Below, piece after piece: positions 1-8,100 of a DNA stretch of 15,861 nucleotides; position 1 is the first letter of the stretch, and the number at the start of each line of letters is the position of its first letter. Below the pieces are notes generated by a model. That model was not told the origin of the DNA and made no database searches. It worked only from the letters and a program-made list of their open reading frames with translations. The stretch spans positions 1-15,861 of the forward strand of contig DASXOE010000079.1 in assembly GCA_036494575.1 (NCBI GenBank), written 5' to 3'. The position numbers were made by a program, and so were the translations under genes. Source of the DNA: DASZFV01 sp036494575 (GTDB lineage: Bacteria; Myxococcota_A; Polyangia; Fen-1088).

Positions 1-256
1 CGCGCTCTCCGTCGGCGCGCAGCGCGCCGGCGCCGCCGGGGATGGCTTCGAGGACGCCGCCCACGAGGAAGCCGACGACGACCGCGAGCGCGAGGCCCGC
101 GGCGCCGTAGAGCCCGAGCGCGAGCTCGACGACGCCGAGGCCAGCGCCAGGCGCACCGCCGCGCGCCAGTGTCACGGCGGCGTCGACCACGCCCACTCCG
201 AAGACACCGGCGAACGTCGAGGCCGCGAGGGGCCCGTGCACGTCGCGAAGTCGCAT
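1..256 (-). CDS. N-terminal part of an uncharacterised membrane protein (cut by the left edge)
   Basis: Reading leftward from an ATG at 256-254, the frame stays open to the window edge for 85 codons. The translation begins MRLRDVHGPLAAS and has two long hydrophobic stretches, at about residues 9-31 and 41-70, both rich in Gly, Ala, Val and Leu. This looks like two transmembrane helices of an inner-membrane protein. A GGGGA stretch ends 5 bases before the ATG and can serve as a ribosome binding site. The gene diverges from the sulfatase-like lipoprotein and shares its 96-base intergenic region. What it encodes cannot be told from this fragment. Because some large sulfatase-type proteins carry membrane helices at the N-terminus, a second member of the neighbouring family is possible, but that is only a guess. 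The real frame is supported by GC at third positions and by membrane-like hydrophobicity. Confidence 0.6.
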   Translation of the reverse strand, partial: MRLRDVHGPLAASTFAGVFGVGVVDAAVTLARGGAPGAGLGVVELALGLYGAAGLALAVVVGFLVGGVLEAIPGGAGALRADGER

Positions 257-264
257 TCGGTTCC

Positions 265-279
265 CCGTGGCTACCACGG
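265..279. repeat. Perfect 6-bp inverted repeat in the divergent intergenic region
   Basis: CCGTGG and CCACGG are separated by the three bases CTA. In the transcript of the minus-strand membrane protein gene, this hairpin lies just upstream of the start codon, and its edge touches the GGGGA that would act as ribosome binding site. It could modulate translation or be a protein-binding site. A hairpin this short can also arise by chance in such GC-rich DNA. Confidence 0.3.
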
Positions 280-313
280 CGGTGCGGCGCTGACAAATTG
301 GGACCCCCCGGAC

Positions 314-340
314 TTGACGCCGTTCTTCGTGCGCGATACT
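314..340 (+). promoter_or_regulatory. Possible sigma-70-type promoter for the sulfatase-like gene
   Basis: TTGACG (314-319) resembles a -35 box and GATACT (335-340) matches four of six positions of a -10 box. The spacer is 15 bases, which is short. The expected transcription start lies only a few bases before the TTG at 353, so the leader would be very short. This is a weak pattern-only call. Confidence 0.22.
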
Positions 341-352
341 TGCGGTCTCGCG

Positions 353-2740
353 TTGAGCAAGCACACTCGGAGCATCGTTTCTCCTTTTCCTCACGCCCGA
401 CTCCCGGCCGTTTTGGCGTTCCTGCTCGCGAGCTGCGGCGGCGGGGGCAGCAGGACGACGACCACGGCGCTGCTCGAGGCCGGTCCGCCGCCCGCGGCGG
501 CCGCCGTCGAGCGAGCCGCACCCGCGCGGACCCCGGACGCCGACGGCGCGCGGACAGTGATCGATCTCGCGACCAATCTGGTTCACGCGACCTCGCATCG
601 CGACGGGCGGTTCGTCACTGACGCGTCGTCGATCGACTTCCTCAAGTACGTCGACGGTGGGTGGAAGACGTCGTTCGTCGTGGGCGAGCTCGACGTGGCC
701 GGGGGGAAGGCGGCCGCCCTCGTCGCGGGGCTCTCGGCGATGTTCTTCGTCCCCGTCGACACGGACGGCGACGGCGCGGGCGGCAAGGCCCTCGCGGACT
801 CGACGCTGTCGCTCACGATGCGCGCGCTCGCGCCCAAGCAGCGCGTCTCGATCTTCGTCAACGAGAAGCCCGTGAGCACGATCGAGGTGGACACGGTCGC
901 GAAGCGCTACGACGTCAACGTGCCGGGCGGCGTGCTCAAGCTCGGCGACAACCGCGTGCGCCTCACGTTCAAGGCGGCGGCCACTCTGCCGGGCGGCAGG
1001 CGCGCGGCCGCGGCCCTCGAGAAGGTGGCGTTCGGACCGGCGTCCCTGGGGCCGCCGAAGGGCGAGCTCGGGATCGCCGCCGCGAGCGAGGTCACTGCGG
1101 GCGGTGTCCGACGTCGCGCCGTCGTCCCGGGCGGCGGCGCCTCGCGCGTGTCGTTCTACGTCCAGCTGCCCGAGGCGGCCCAGCTCTCGCTCGGCTACGC
1201 CGCGGCGACCGCTGGCGCGAGCGTGCTCGTGCGCGTCGCCGTCGACGGCCAGCCCCTCCGCACGCTCCACGAGGGCAGCGCCAAGTCCGCGTGGACGGAC
1301 GTCTCGCTGCCGCTCGGCGCCGCCTCGAAGCAGGCGGCCCGCATCGATCTGGTCGCGCGCGGCGGCGACGTCGCGTGGGCCGAGCCGCGCATCGTCGTCG
1401 AGGCGCCACCGCCGCCCGCGCCCGCCGCGCTCGCCCGCTTCGATCACATCTACGTCTGGATGGTCGATACGCTGCGCGCCGACAAGGTGCACGTCTTCAA
1501 CCCGAAGACGCGCGTGCAGACCCCGAACTACGACGCCTTCGCCGCCGACGCGACGCGCTTCGCGTGGGCGCAGGTGCCCGGCACGTGGTCACTGCCCTCG
1601 CACGCGTCGCTGCTCACGGGCGTCTACCCGACCGTGCACAAGGCGGTCGCGCACGAGGCGCGCCTGTCGAAGGACGTCCCCTTCGTCGCCGAGGACATGA
1701 AGAAGGCCGGCTACCGCACCGGCATGTTCTCGTCGAACGGTTACGTGTCGGCGAAGTGGGGCTTCGATCGCGGCTGGGACATCAACCGCAACTTCATCCG
1801 CGAGTCGCTGCCGAACGGCGCCGTGTATCTGTGGAAGACGGCCAAGGCCTGGATCCTCCCCGGCCTCAAGGCAGGCAAGCGCGACTTCGTCTACCTCGCG
1901 ACCGTCGAGCCGCACGTCATCTACAACCCGCCCAAGGCCTTCCTCGTGAAGTACTGGGACAAGCCCTACGTTGGGCCCATCAAGCCGGCGCTCACGGGCG
2001 CGCAGCTCGGGTCGATCAAGGCGGGCAAGCTCAAGGTCAACGACAACGACAAGGCGTACCTCGAGGCGCTCCACGACGCCGAGATCACGCAGAGCGACGA
2101 CGCGTTCAAGACCTTCATCGACGATCTCAAGGCCGCGGGCGTCTACGACAGGTCGGCCGTCATCGTCGTCTCCGATCACGGCGACCAGTTCTACGAGCAC
2201 GGCAGCGTCGGCCATGGCGACACCGTCTACCAGGAGCTCACGCACGTACCCCTCATCATCAGAGCCCCGGGGCTCTTCCCCCGAGGCCACGTCGTCGAGG
2301 CCGACGTCGAGATCACCGATGTCTACGCTACGATGCTCGCGCTCGCGGGCATCAAGCCCCTGCCCATCGTCGAGGGCGCCTCCCTCGTGCCGCTCGCGCT
2401 CGACGAGGTCGGCGCCGGCCCCCGCGCCGCGCTCACGGTCGACGGGCAGGTCGCGCGCGGCCTCAAGGTGCAGCGCTACCGGCTCGTGCACTACGGTCCG
2501 GGCCGCATCGAGCTCTACGACGAATACGAGGATCGGCGCGAGCAGAAGAACGTCGCGGCCGAACGCCCGATCGCGCTGCGCCAGATGCGCGGCGTCCTCG
2601 GTCTGCTCTACGCGTACGAGACCAGGTGGAGCAAGTCGCGCTGGGGAACCGCCGCGAACGTCACGCCGGAGTTCCTCGCAAAAGCGGGGCTGCCCGGCCA
2701 CAAGGGCCCCGATCCGAAAGCCGCGCCTCCGCCGCCGTAG
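353..2740 (+). CDS. Lipoprotein with N-terminal beta-sandwich-like region and a sulfatase-type (alkaline phosphatase superfamily) domain
   Basis: The best start is TTG 353 (795 residues), because it gives a proper lipoprotein signal: basic n-region, hydrophobic stretch, then lipobox LASC with Cys28. GTG 329 is an alternative; longer starts put charged sequence before the signal. Residues about 50-355 look like beta-sandwich material ending in a Pro/Ala linker. From about 363 a sulfatase-type fold follows: the metal-site strand VDTLRAD (Asp372), the nucleophile region WSLPSHASLLTG (Ser413, His417) and the second metal site SDHGDQFYEHG (Asp608, His609). Classical sulfatases use C/S-x-P-x-R. Here the nucleophile is Ser and the Arg is His, so sulfate ester cleavage is not assured; phosphoester hydrolysis or phosphotransfer is possible. 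The protein should be anchored in the envelope. The gene stands alone on this strand, with hairpins after the stop. The fold is confident; the substrate is unknown. Confidence 0.85.
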   Translation: MSKHTRSIVSPFPHARLPAVLAFLLASCGGGGSRTTTTALLEAGPPPAAAAVERAAPARTPDADGARTVIDLATNLVHATSHRDGRFVTDASSIDFLKYVDGGWKTSFVVGELDVAGGKAAALVAGLSAMFFVPVDTDGDGAGGKALADSTLSLTMRALAPKQRVSIFVNEKPVSTIEVDTVAKRYDVNVPGGVLKLGDNRVRLTFKAAATLPGGRRAAAALEKVAFGPASLGPPKGELGIAAASEVTAGGVRRRAVVPGGGASRVSFYVQLPEAAQLSLGYAAATAGASVLVRVAVDGQPLRTLHEGSAKSAWTDVSLPLGAASKQAARIDLVARGGDVAWAEPRIVVEAPPPPAPAALARFDHIYVWMVDTLRADKVHVFNPKTRVQTPNYDAFAADATRFAWAQVPGTWSLPSHASLLTGVYPTVHKAVAHEARLSKDVPFVAEDMKKAGYRTGMFSSNGYVSAKWGFDRGWDINRNFIRESLPNGAVYLWKTAKAWILPGLKAGKRDFVYLATVEPHVIYNPPKAFLVKYWDKPYVGPIKPALTGAQLGSIKAGKLKVNDNDKAYLEALHDAEITQSDDAFKTFIDDLKAAGVYDRSAVIVVSDHGDQFYEHGSVGHGDTVYQELTHVPLIIRAPGLFPRGHVVEADVEITDVYATMLALAGIKPLPIVEGASLVPLALDEVGAGPRAALTVDGQVARGLKVQRYRLVHYGPGRIELYDEYEDRREQKNVAAERPIALRQMRGVLGLLYAYETRWSKSRWGTAANVTPEFLAKAGLPGHKGPDPKAAPPPP

Positions 2741-2784
2741 TCCACGCAACGCTCTTTGCGCGCGAAAAACGAGAGCGTGTTTCC

Positions 2785-2804
2785 ACCGAGAAACAGCTCG
2801 GTTT
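2785..2804 (+). terminator. Candidate intrinsic terminator after the sulfatase-like gene
   Basis: A perfect 6-bp stem, ACCGAG / CTCGGT with loop AAACAG, ends in TTT. It starts 44 bases after the sulfatase stop codon. A second 6-bp inverted repeat, CGCTCT (2750-2755) / AGAGCG (2772-2777), lies just before it. The T-run is short, so termination may be partial or need Rho. Confidence 0.35.
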
Positions 2805-2819
2805 CACCGCCGGATTTAT

Positions 2820-2847
2820 TTGCGTTCGTGGGACGCGCTTCTACACT
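2820..2847 (+). promoter_or_regulatory. Weak promoter-like boxes before the PilZ-AMIN gene
   Basis: TTGCGT (2820-2825) and TACACT (2842-2847) are separated by 16 bases in the most AT-rich part of this 119-base gap. The match is partial (three and four of six positions). Transcription from here would leave only a few leader bases before the ATG at 2860, and no Shine-Dalgarno sequence is visible there. Confidence 0.2.
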
Positions 2848-2859
2848 GGCGACACGATC

Positions 2860-4242
2860 ATGAGTGCCTGGCTGGGGCGAAGAACGGAGCCGCGGGTGGA
2901 CTATCGTGAGCCGGTCCGCGTGATCTGGCCAGGCGAGGTGAGCGGCGTCGTCGCGCGCGCGGTGAACCTGTCGTCGGCGGGGATCCTCGTCGACGCGCCC
3001 ACGCCCACGCCATGCCCCGTGGGCTCCGACGTCCTGTGCGACGTCATTCTGCCGCGCGGTCCGCGCCTCCTGCGCGGGCGGGTCGCGCACCGGCGGCTGC
3101 TGTCCGCCGCGAAGGTCGGCATGGGAATCGAGTTCGTCGATCTGTCGCCGCACGAGGTCGCCGAGCTGCGCGACGTCATCGACGAGAGTGACGAGAAGCC
3201 CCAACGGGTGAAGGTGCGCTTCGAGGGCACGAATCAGGTCGTGCGCGCGAGCGCCTTTCCGACCGACGAGGGATTTCGGCTCTCGACGTCGTTGCCCTTC
3301 TTGAAGCCCGACACCGAGGTGGACATCGCGCTGTCTCCCGACGCGAGCGTGAGCACCCGGGGCTGGGTCTCCCGGGTCGCGCTCGAGCGCAGTCAGGTCG
3401 ACGGCGCGCCGCGCCTGCTCATCGACGTGCGCATCGACGATGCGGAGCTGACGAGCCACGGTTCGTCGGCGCTCACGCCCGTCGTCGAGACGCTCACCTC
3501 CGATCGAACCCCGTTTGAAGACCCCATCGAGGTCGGTGCGATGACGCCGACGATCGTCTCGGCGGATACGTCGCCGCTGCCGGCCGCCGACGATTCGGAG
3601 CCGCCGCTCGTCGATGGCCTAGGCGCCACGCCCGCCGTCGCGGACTCCGACCGCACCGAGATCGTTCGCCTCGAGCGGCCCTCGCGCTGGCGCGCGCTCG
3701 GGGGCGGCATGATCGCCGGCCTGATCGCGCTGGCGGCCTTCGTGGCGGCGATAGTCTTGATGAAGACGGTGCGGTCGAGCGCGCCGCTGCCTCCTTCGAT
3801 CTCGTCGGCCCCGATCGTCATGGAGAAGGTCGCGCCGCCGGCCGAGCCCGTCCCAGAGAATGCCGCGCCCGCCGAGCCCGTCGTCGGAGTCGCACCGACG
3901 CCCGAGCGGGGCGCGACGCGGGTGTCCGCGGTCGTCGCGCCGGCCGAGCCCGAGCCCGACGCCAAGCCCGAGACGTACAGCGTCGCCCTCGCGGGCTCGC
4001 TCGCGGGATCGCGCCGCTACCTGCTGCGCGATCCCGACGGCATCGCATTCAACCTGCCGCACGCGCGCGCCAAGGTCGCGTTCGGGATCTACCGGCCCCG
4101 CGTGCCGGGCCTCCGGTCAGTCTGGGTCCACGCGCTGCCGGGCGGGGGCATCAACCTCCGCTTCTTCCTGACGCCGCAGTCGCCCGACCCCGCGCCGCTC
4201 ATCGAGCTCGCGCGCGACGGCGTTCGCGTCACGGCGCGCTGA
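2860..4242 (+). CDS. Bitopic membrane protein: cytoplasmic PilZ (c-di-GMP) domain, transmembrane helix, periplasmic AMIN-like domain
   Basis: This 460-residue protein starts at ATG 2860. Residues 7-108 form a PilZ domain with both c-di-GMP binding motifs intact: RTEPR (Arg8, Arg12; RxxxR) and NLSSAG (Asn36, Ser38, Gly41; [DN]xSxxG). Residues about 115-195 look like a second PilZ-type barrel without those motifs. A low-complexity acidic linker leads to a single transmembrane helix at about 281-301. RPSRWR before the helix predicts that the N-terminus is inside. A Pro/Ala/Glu-rich segment (about 308-370) would span the periplasm. The C-terminus (about 372-460) resembles AMIN domains, with RYLLRDPDGIAFNLPHA at its core; AMIN domains place proteins at the envelope or peptidoglycan, as in PilQ and AmiC. 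Inference: c-di-GMP binding inside the cell is passed to an envelope target. It ends 10 bases from the convergent PfkB gene. PilZ is certain; AMIN is likely. Confidence 0.85.
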   Translation: MSAWLGRRTEPRVDYREPVRVIWPGEVSGVVARAVNLSSAGILVDAPTPTPCPVGSDVLCDVILPRGPRLLRGRVAHRRLLSAAKVGMGIEFVDLSPHEVAELRDVIDESDEKPQRVKVRFEGTNQVVRASAFPTDEGFRLSTSLPFLKPDTEVDIALSPDASVSTRGWVSRVALERSQVDGAPRLLIDVRIDDAELTSHGSSALTPVVETLTSDRTPFEDPIEVGAMTPTIVSADTSPLPAADDSEPPLVDGLGATPAVADSDRTEIVRLERPSRWRALGGGMIAGLIALAAFVAAIVLMKTVRSSAPLPPSISSAPIVMEKVAPPAEPVPENAAPAEPVVGVAPTPERGATRVSAVVAPAEPEPDAKPETYSVALAGSLAGSRRYLLRDPDGIAFNLPHARAKVAFGIYRPRVPGLRSVWVHALPGGGINLRFFLTPQSPDPAPLIELARDGVRVTAR

Positions 4243-4252
4243 GCGCCGCCCC

Positions 4253-5155
4253 TCAGCCGAGGCCGGAGACCTCGAGGATCTCCGACAGCGGCGCGATGCC
4301 CCCGAGACCTCCCAGGTGGCGGCAGTTCAGACCGGCGGCGGCGTTCGCGAGCGGCAGACAGCGTTCGAGCCCCCAGCCTCGTAGGAGCCCATAGATGAAG
4401 GCGCCGCGAAAGACCTCGCTCGCGCCCGTCGTGTCGATGACGTCGACGTCGAGCGCGGGCTGACGCACGACCGTGTCGGCTTCGAGCCCGATCGCGCCCT
4501 CCTCGCCGAGGGTGATGACCGCCGTGCGGGGGCCCATCTTCACGAGCTCGTTGAGGCTGCGCTTCATGTCGGCCGAGTGCGAGGACTCGGCGGCGAAGCG
4601 CTCGTTGCCGATGACGATGTCGCACAGGCCCAAAAGCTCGCCCATGCCGGGTCCGAGGTGGCGCGCGTCGAGGATGACGGTGAGGCCGAGGGCCTTGGCG
4701 CGCTCGGCGGCCGCGATCTGTGGCGCCGGCGCGCGGCCGTCCACGACGAGAGCGCGCGCGCCGTCGAAGAGCGTCCGCGGCAGCTCTCCCGGCAGGAGCG
4801 GCGACGTGTTGCCGCGCGTGAAGCGCACGAAGCGCCGGGCCGTCCGATCGTCGACGAGTGTGAACGAGGCGGGCGAGACGCGGCCCGGCTCGATGAGCAC
4901 GCTCGAGACGTCGACGCCGAACTCCTGGAGCCCGCGCAGCGCGATGCGCCCGAGGTCGTCGTCGGAGAGGCGGCCCATGTAGCGAGCGTGGCCGCCCAGG
5001 GCGCACACGGTCGCGAGCGTCGTGCCGATGGCGCCGCCCGCCTGCATGCTGAAGGCCGACAGCTCGACGATCGTCTCTGGCGAGCGCGGGCCGACGCCGA
5101 GGTTCTCGACCATGACCTGGCCGAGGCCGACGACGCAGTCGTTCGAGGCGCTCAT
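4253..5155 (-). CDS. PfkB/ribokinase-family carbohydrate kinase homologue with altered catalytic residues
   Basis: The 300-residue length is typical of the ribokinase family (ATP-dependent phosphorylation of sugars or nucleosides in the cytoplasm). The N-terminal strand is VVGLGQVMVENLG; the first signature region is AGGAIGTTLATVCALGG (39-55); the C-terminal signature is DTTGASEVFRGAF (241-253). In active members the last motif reads DTTGAGD, where Asp is the catalytic base. Here that position is Glu247 and the preceding anion-hole Gly is Ser246. The N-terminal strand usually carries a substrate-binding Asp, and here Glu17 is at that place. The rest of the fold looks intact, so this is not a decayed gene; it may be a slow, altered or regulatory kinase relative. 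It begins 12 bases after the stop of the spermidine-synthase-like gene, without a clear Shine-Dalgarno sequence, so the two are probably co-transcribed. The substrate cannot be assigned. Confidence 0.85.
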   Translation of the reverse strand: MSASNDCVVGLGQVMVENLGVGPRSPETIVELSAFSMQAGGAIGTTLATVCALGGHARYMGRLSDDDLGRIALRGLQEFGVDVSSVLIEPGRVSPASFTLVDDRTARRFVRFTRGNTSPLLPGELPRTLFDGARALVVDGRAPAPQIAAAERAKALGLTVILDARHLGPGMGELLGLCDIVIGNERFAAESSHSADMKRSLNELVKMGPRTAVITLGEEGAIGLEADTVVRQPALDVDVIDTTGASEVFRGAFIYGLLRGWGLERCLPLANAAAGLNCRHLGGLGGIAPLSEILEVSGLG

Positions 5156-5167
5156 GCGTTCAAAATA

Positions 5168-8100
5168 TCACAGCGGCGCAGGCGCAGTCGCCCCGGACGC
5201 GGCTCGGCCCGCGGAGTCAGAGGCTGGCAGCACGGCGCGGCCCAGGACGCCCTGGGAGCGCACGAAGCGCTCGAGGGCGTCGACGGCCTTGCCGTAGGCG
5301 GCGCTCGCGTAGTGCGCTCGGCCGAGGTAGTAGAGCACCTCGGGACGGCGCGCCACATATCTGGCGTCGTCGGCCAGCGCCTTGAGCGTCTCGACGGCGT
5401 CCGCGTAGAACTCGGCCTTGTAGTCGAGGAAGCCCGACAGCAGGGCGAAGTCCTGGCCGAGGCCGGTCCACAGCGGCTCGGGCCACTTGTCGAGGAGCTT
5501 GTAGGCGGTCGCGTAGCGGCGCGCGCCCAGATCGGCGAGCACGTCGCGGTACTCCTCGGCGACGCGCGCCACGTACTCGGGGTGCGCGGCGGCGATCTTG
5601 GCCGGCACGACGGGCGGGGCCAGCGTCTCGCCGGGCGCGAGGGGGATCTCGGGGTCGCGGTCCATGCGCGTCGAGACGAGACGCAGGAGCAGCCGGGCGT
5701 GGCGCGCCTCGGGCGTGTCGCCCGCCGCCTCTGCGCGGCGCGTCCACAGCTCGGCCTCGCGCGCCTTGCCGTGCGCGAGCAGGCTGCGTCCCAGGCGCCC
5801 GCAGTTCGCGCTGCGTGCCGGACCGTCGTACCCGCTCACGAGCTCCGTGAGGCGACCGTACGGCCACATGGGCCCGTAGACCTTCGCGAGGTACGGATCG
5901 AACTTGGCGTAGCCCAACAGATCGCGCGGCGCCGTGAATTCAATGAGCGCGTTGTCGTCGGTGTTGGTGGGTGAGCCGGCCGTGAACGACTCGAGCTCGT
6001 CGGACCCGAGCAGGAGATACGCCATGACGTCGTGGGGCGAGGCGAAGCCGGCGCGGCGCGCCTCGGCGCGCGTCGCCGGGTCGGCGAAGGCGCGCTCGAG
6101 CGCGGCGAGGTCCAGCTTGATGGGCTCCTCGCTCGCGATGAGGATCGTGTCGGACGACAGATCCTCGGCCGCGAAGACGTAGACGTACGGGAACTCCTCG
6201 CGCAGCGTTCGATAGATCGTCTTGATGTTCCAGGGCGACATCTCGTAGAGCTGCGCCCACTGGCAGAACAGACCATGTGGCGCGAGGCGCGTCTTGACGT
6301 CGCGGAAGTACTCGCGCGTGAAGAGGTTCGACACGCCCGTGAGCCACGGGTTCGACGGCTGGCTCACGAGGACGTCGAAGCGATCGCGTCGCTGCGTGAG
6401 GAAGTTGCGCCCGTCGCCCACGCGCGCCTTGACCTTGGGGTTGTCGAGCGGCCGGTGGTTGTCCGCGTCGAAGAAGTGCGACGCGCGGTAGATCGCCGGC
6501 TCGAGCTCGACGACCTCGAGCGAGGCGATCGGGAACTGCGTGATGGCGCCCGCCGTGACTCCCGAGCCGAAGCCGACGAGCGCGACCTTGGGCGGCGCCT
6601 GCCCCTCGTAAAGGAGGAGGGGCAGGAGGCCGACGACGATCTGCGTGGCCATGTCGCTGTCGTTCGAGGCGTCGACCTTGCCGTTGTTCTTGAGGGAGAA
6701 CGTCTTGCCCCACTGGTCGACGGTGACGGTGGTGGCCGTGCCGTCCTCGTAGAAGACGAGCTTGGGATCCTGCCAGGCCTTCTTGTGGATCTGGCGCGAG
6801 ATGTACTCGCGCGCGATCGACACGCGAAAGAAGCCCGACGAGAACGTCACGAGGTTCCAGCGCGGCAGCACGAGCCCGAGGGCCGCGAGCGCGCACGCGG
6901 CGCCGATGCCGGCGGCGCGGCGCGCGCGCGACAGACCCGGGGCCACGGCCGCCAGCACCGCCGCGAGCGCGAGCCCGCCCACGACCGAGGCGTAGATCCC
7001 GCGCTGCAGGCCGAGCTTCGGCAGCACGACGAAGCCCGACAAGAACGACCCGACGATGGCGCCGATCGTGTTGAGGGCGTAGGCGTTGCCGACGTCGCGG
7101 CCCACCGACTCGAGCCGCGGCGCCGCGATGCGAATGGTGAGTGGGAAGACGCCGCCCATGAGGATCGTCGCCGGCAGCACGGTGACGCACGCGAGGACGA
7201 ACTGACAGACGAGGATCGTGTCGACGCCGAAGCTCGTCGACTTGAGCAGCCACGTGAAGACGAAGGGCAGGCGGTCGGTGCACAGGTACGACACGCCCAC
7301 GGCGAGCGCGATGCCGAGGTGCAGGCCCGCGAGCCAGCGCACGGGGTGCGCGGTGCGCTGCGAGAGGCGCCCGAACACGGCCGACCCGCAGCCGAGGCCG
7401 ATGAGGAACGCCACGAGGATGATCGTGAAGGAAAAGATCGACGAGCCGATGAGCACGGCGAGGGCGCGCGTCCACATGACCTGCAGGGTCATGGCCGTCG
7501 CGCCCGACACGACGAAGGCGCCGAGCGCCACGCGACGCGAGCGCGCGTCGACGACGGGCGCGGGCGGCAGCGCGCCGGCCTCGATGCGCCCGTCGGCGGC
7601 CGCCTCGTCGAGCAGCGCCTCCATCGAGGGGCCGGCCGCGGCCGCCGCCGGCAAGAAGCGCCGGGCGAGGAGCACGCCCGCCGCGAGCGTGAGGTTGAAG
7701 GCGGCCGCCGTGACGTTCGTCCCGCGCAGGCCGAGCTCGGGCAGGAACACGAAGCCCGCGAAGAAGGCGCCCGCGACGGCGCCGAAGAGGTTGACGGCGT
7801 AGAGGCTGCCGATGCGCATCCCCACGCGCCGCAGCTCCCATGGGTGCTGCACGAAGTGGCGCGCGAGGATGGGCAGCGTCGCGCCCATGAGCGTCGTCGG
7901 GACGAGCAGCAGGCCCGCCGAGGCGACGAAGCGGAGCACGGAGAGCAGCGCGTAGCGATCGCCGAACGCCGTCCACAGCCAGCGGTTGAGCGCCGGATAG
8001 AACGCCACGACGACGGGCACGAGCAGCGCGTACAGGCCGATCGACGCCTCGAGGGCGGCGTAGGCCTGCACGGGCGTCTTGAGGCGGTCTGCGAAGCGGC

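Noticed and set aside
236..352. Extended starts for the sulfatase-like lipoprotein (from GTG 236)
   Set aside because: They would put about 39 mostly polar residues ahead of the lipoprotein signal peptide and would overlap the divergent gene.
661..2859. A long open frame upstream of and in frame with the PilZ-AMIN gene
   Set aside because: Its translation is Arg/Gly/Ala-rich low complexity and lies out of frame over the sulfatase-like gene. It is a GC-rich shadow; the PilZ domain begins right after ATG 2860.
3826..3975. Repeated GCCGAGCCCG-like units in the PilZ-AMIN gene
   Set aside because: They encode the Pro/Ala/Glu-rich spacer; they are explained by protein low complexity and are not a DNA repeat element.
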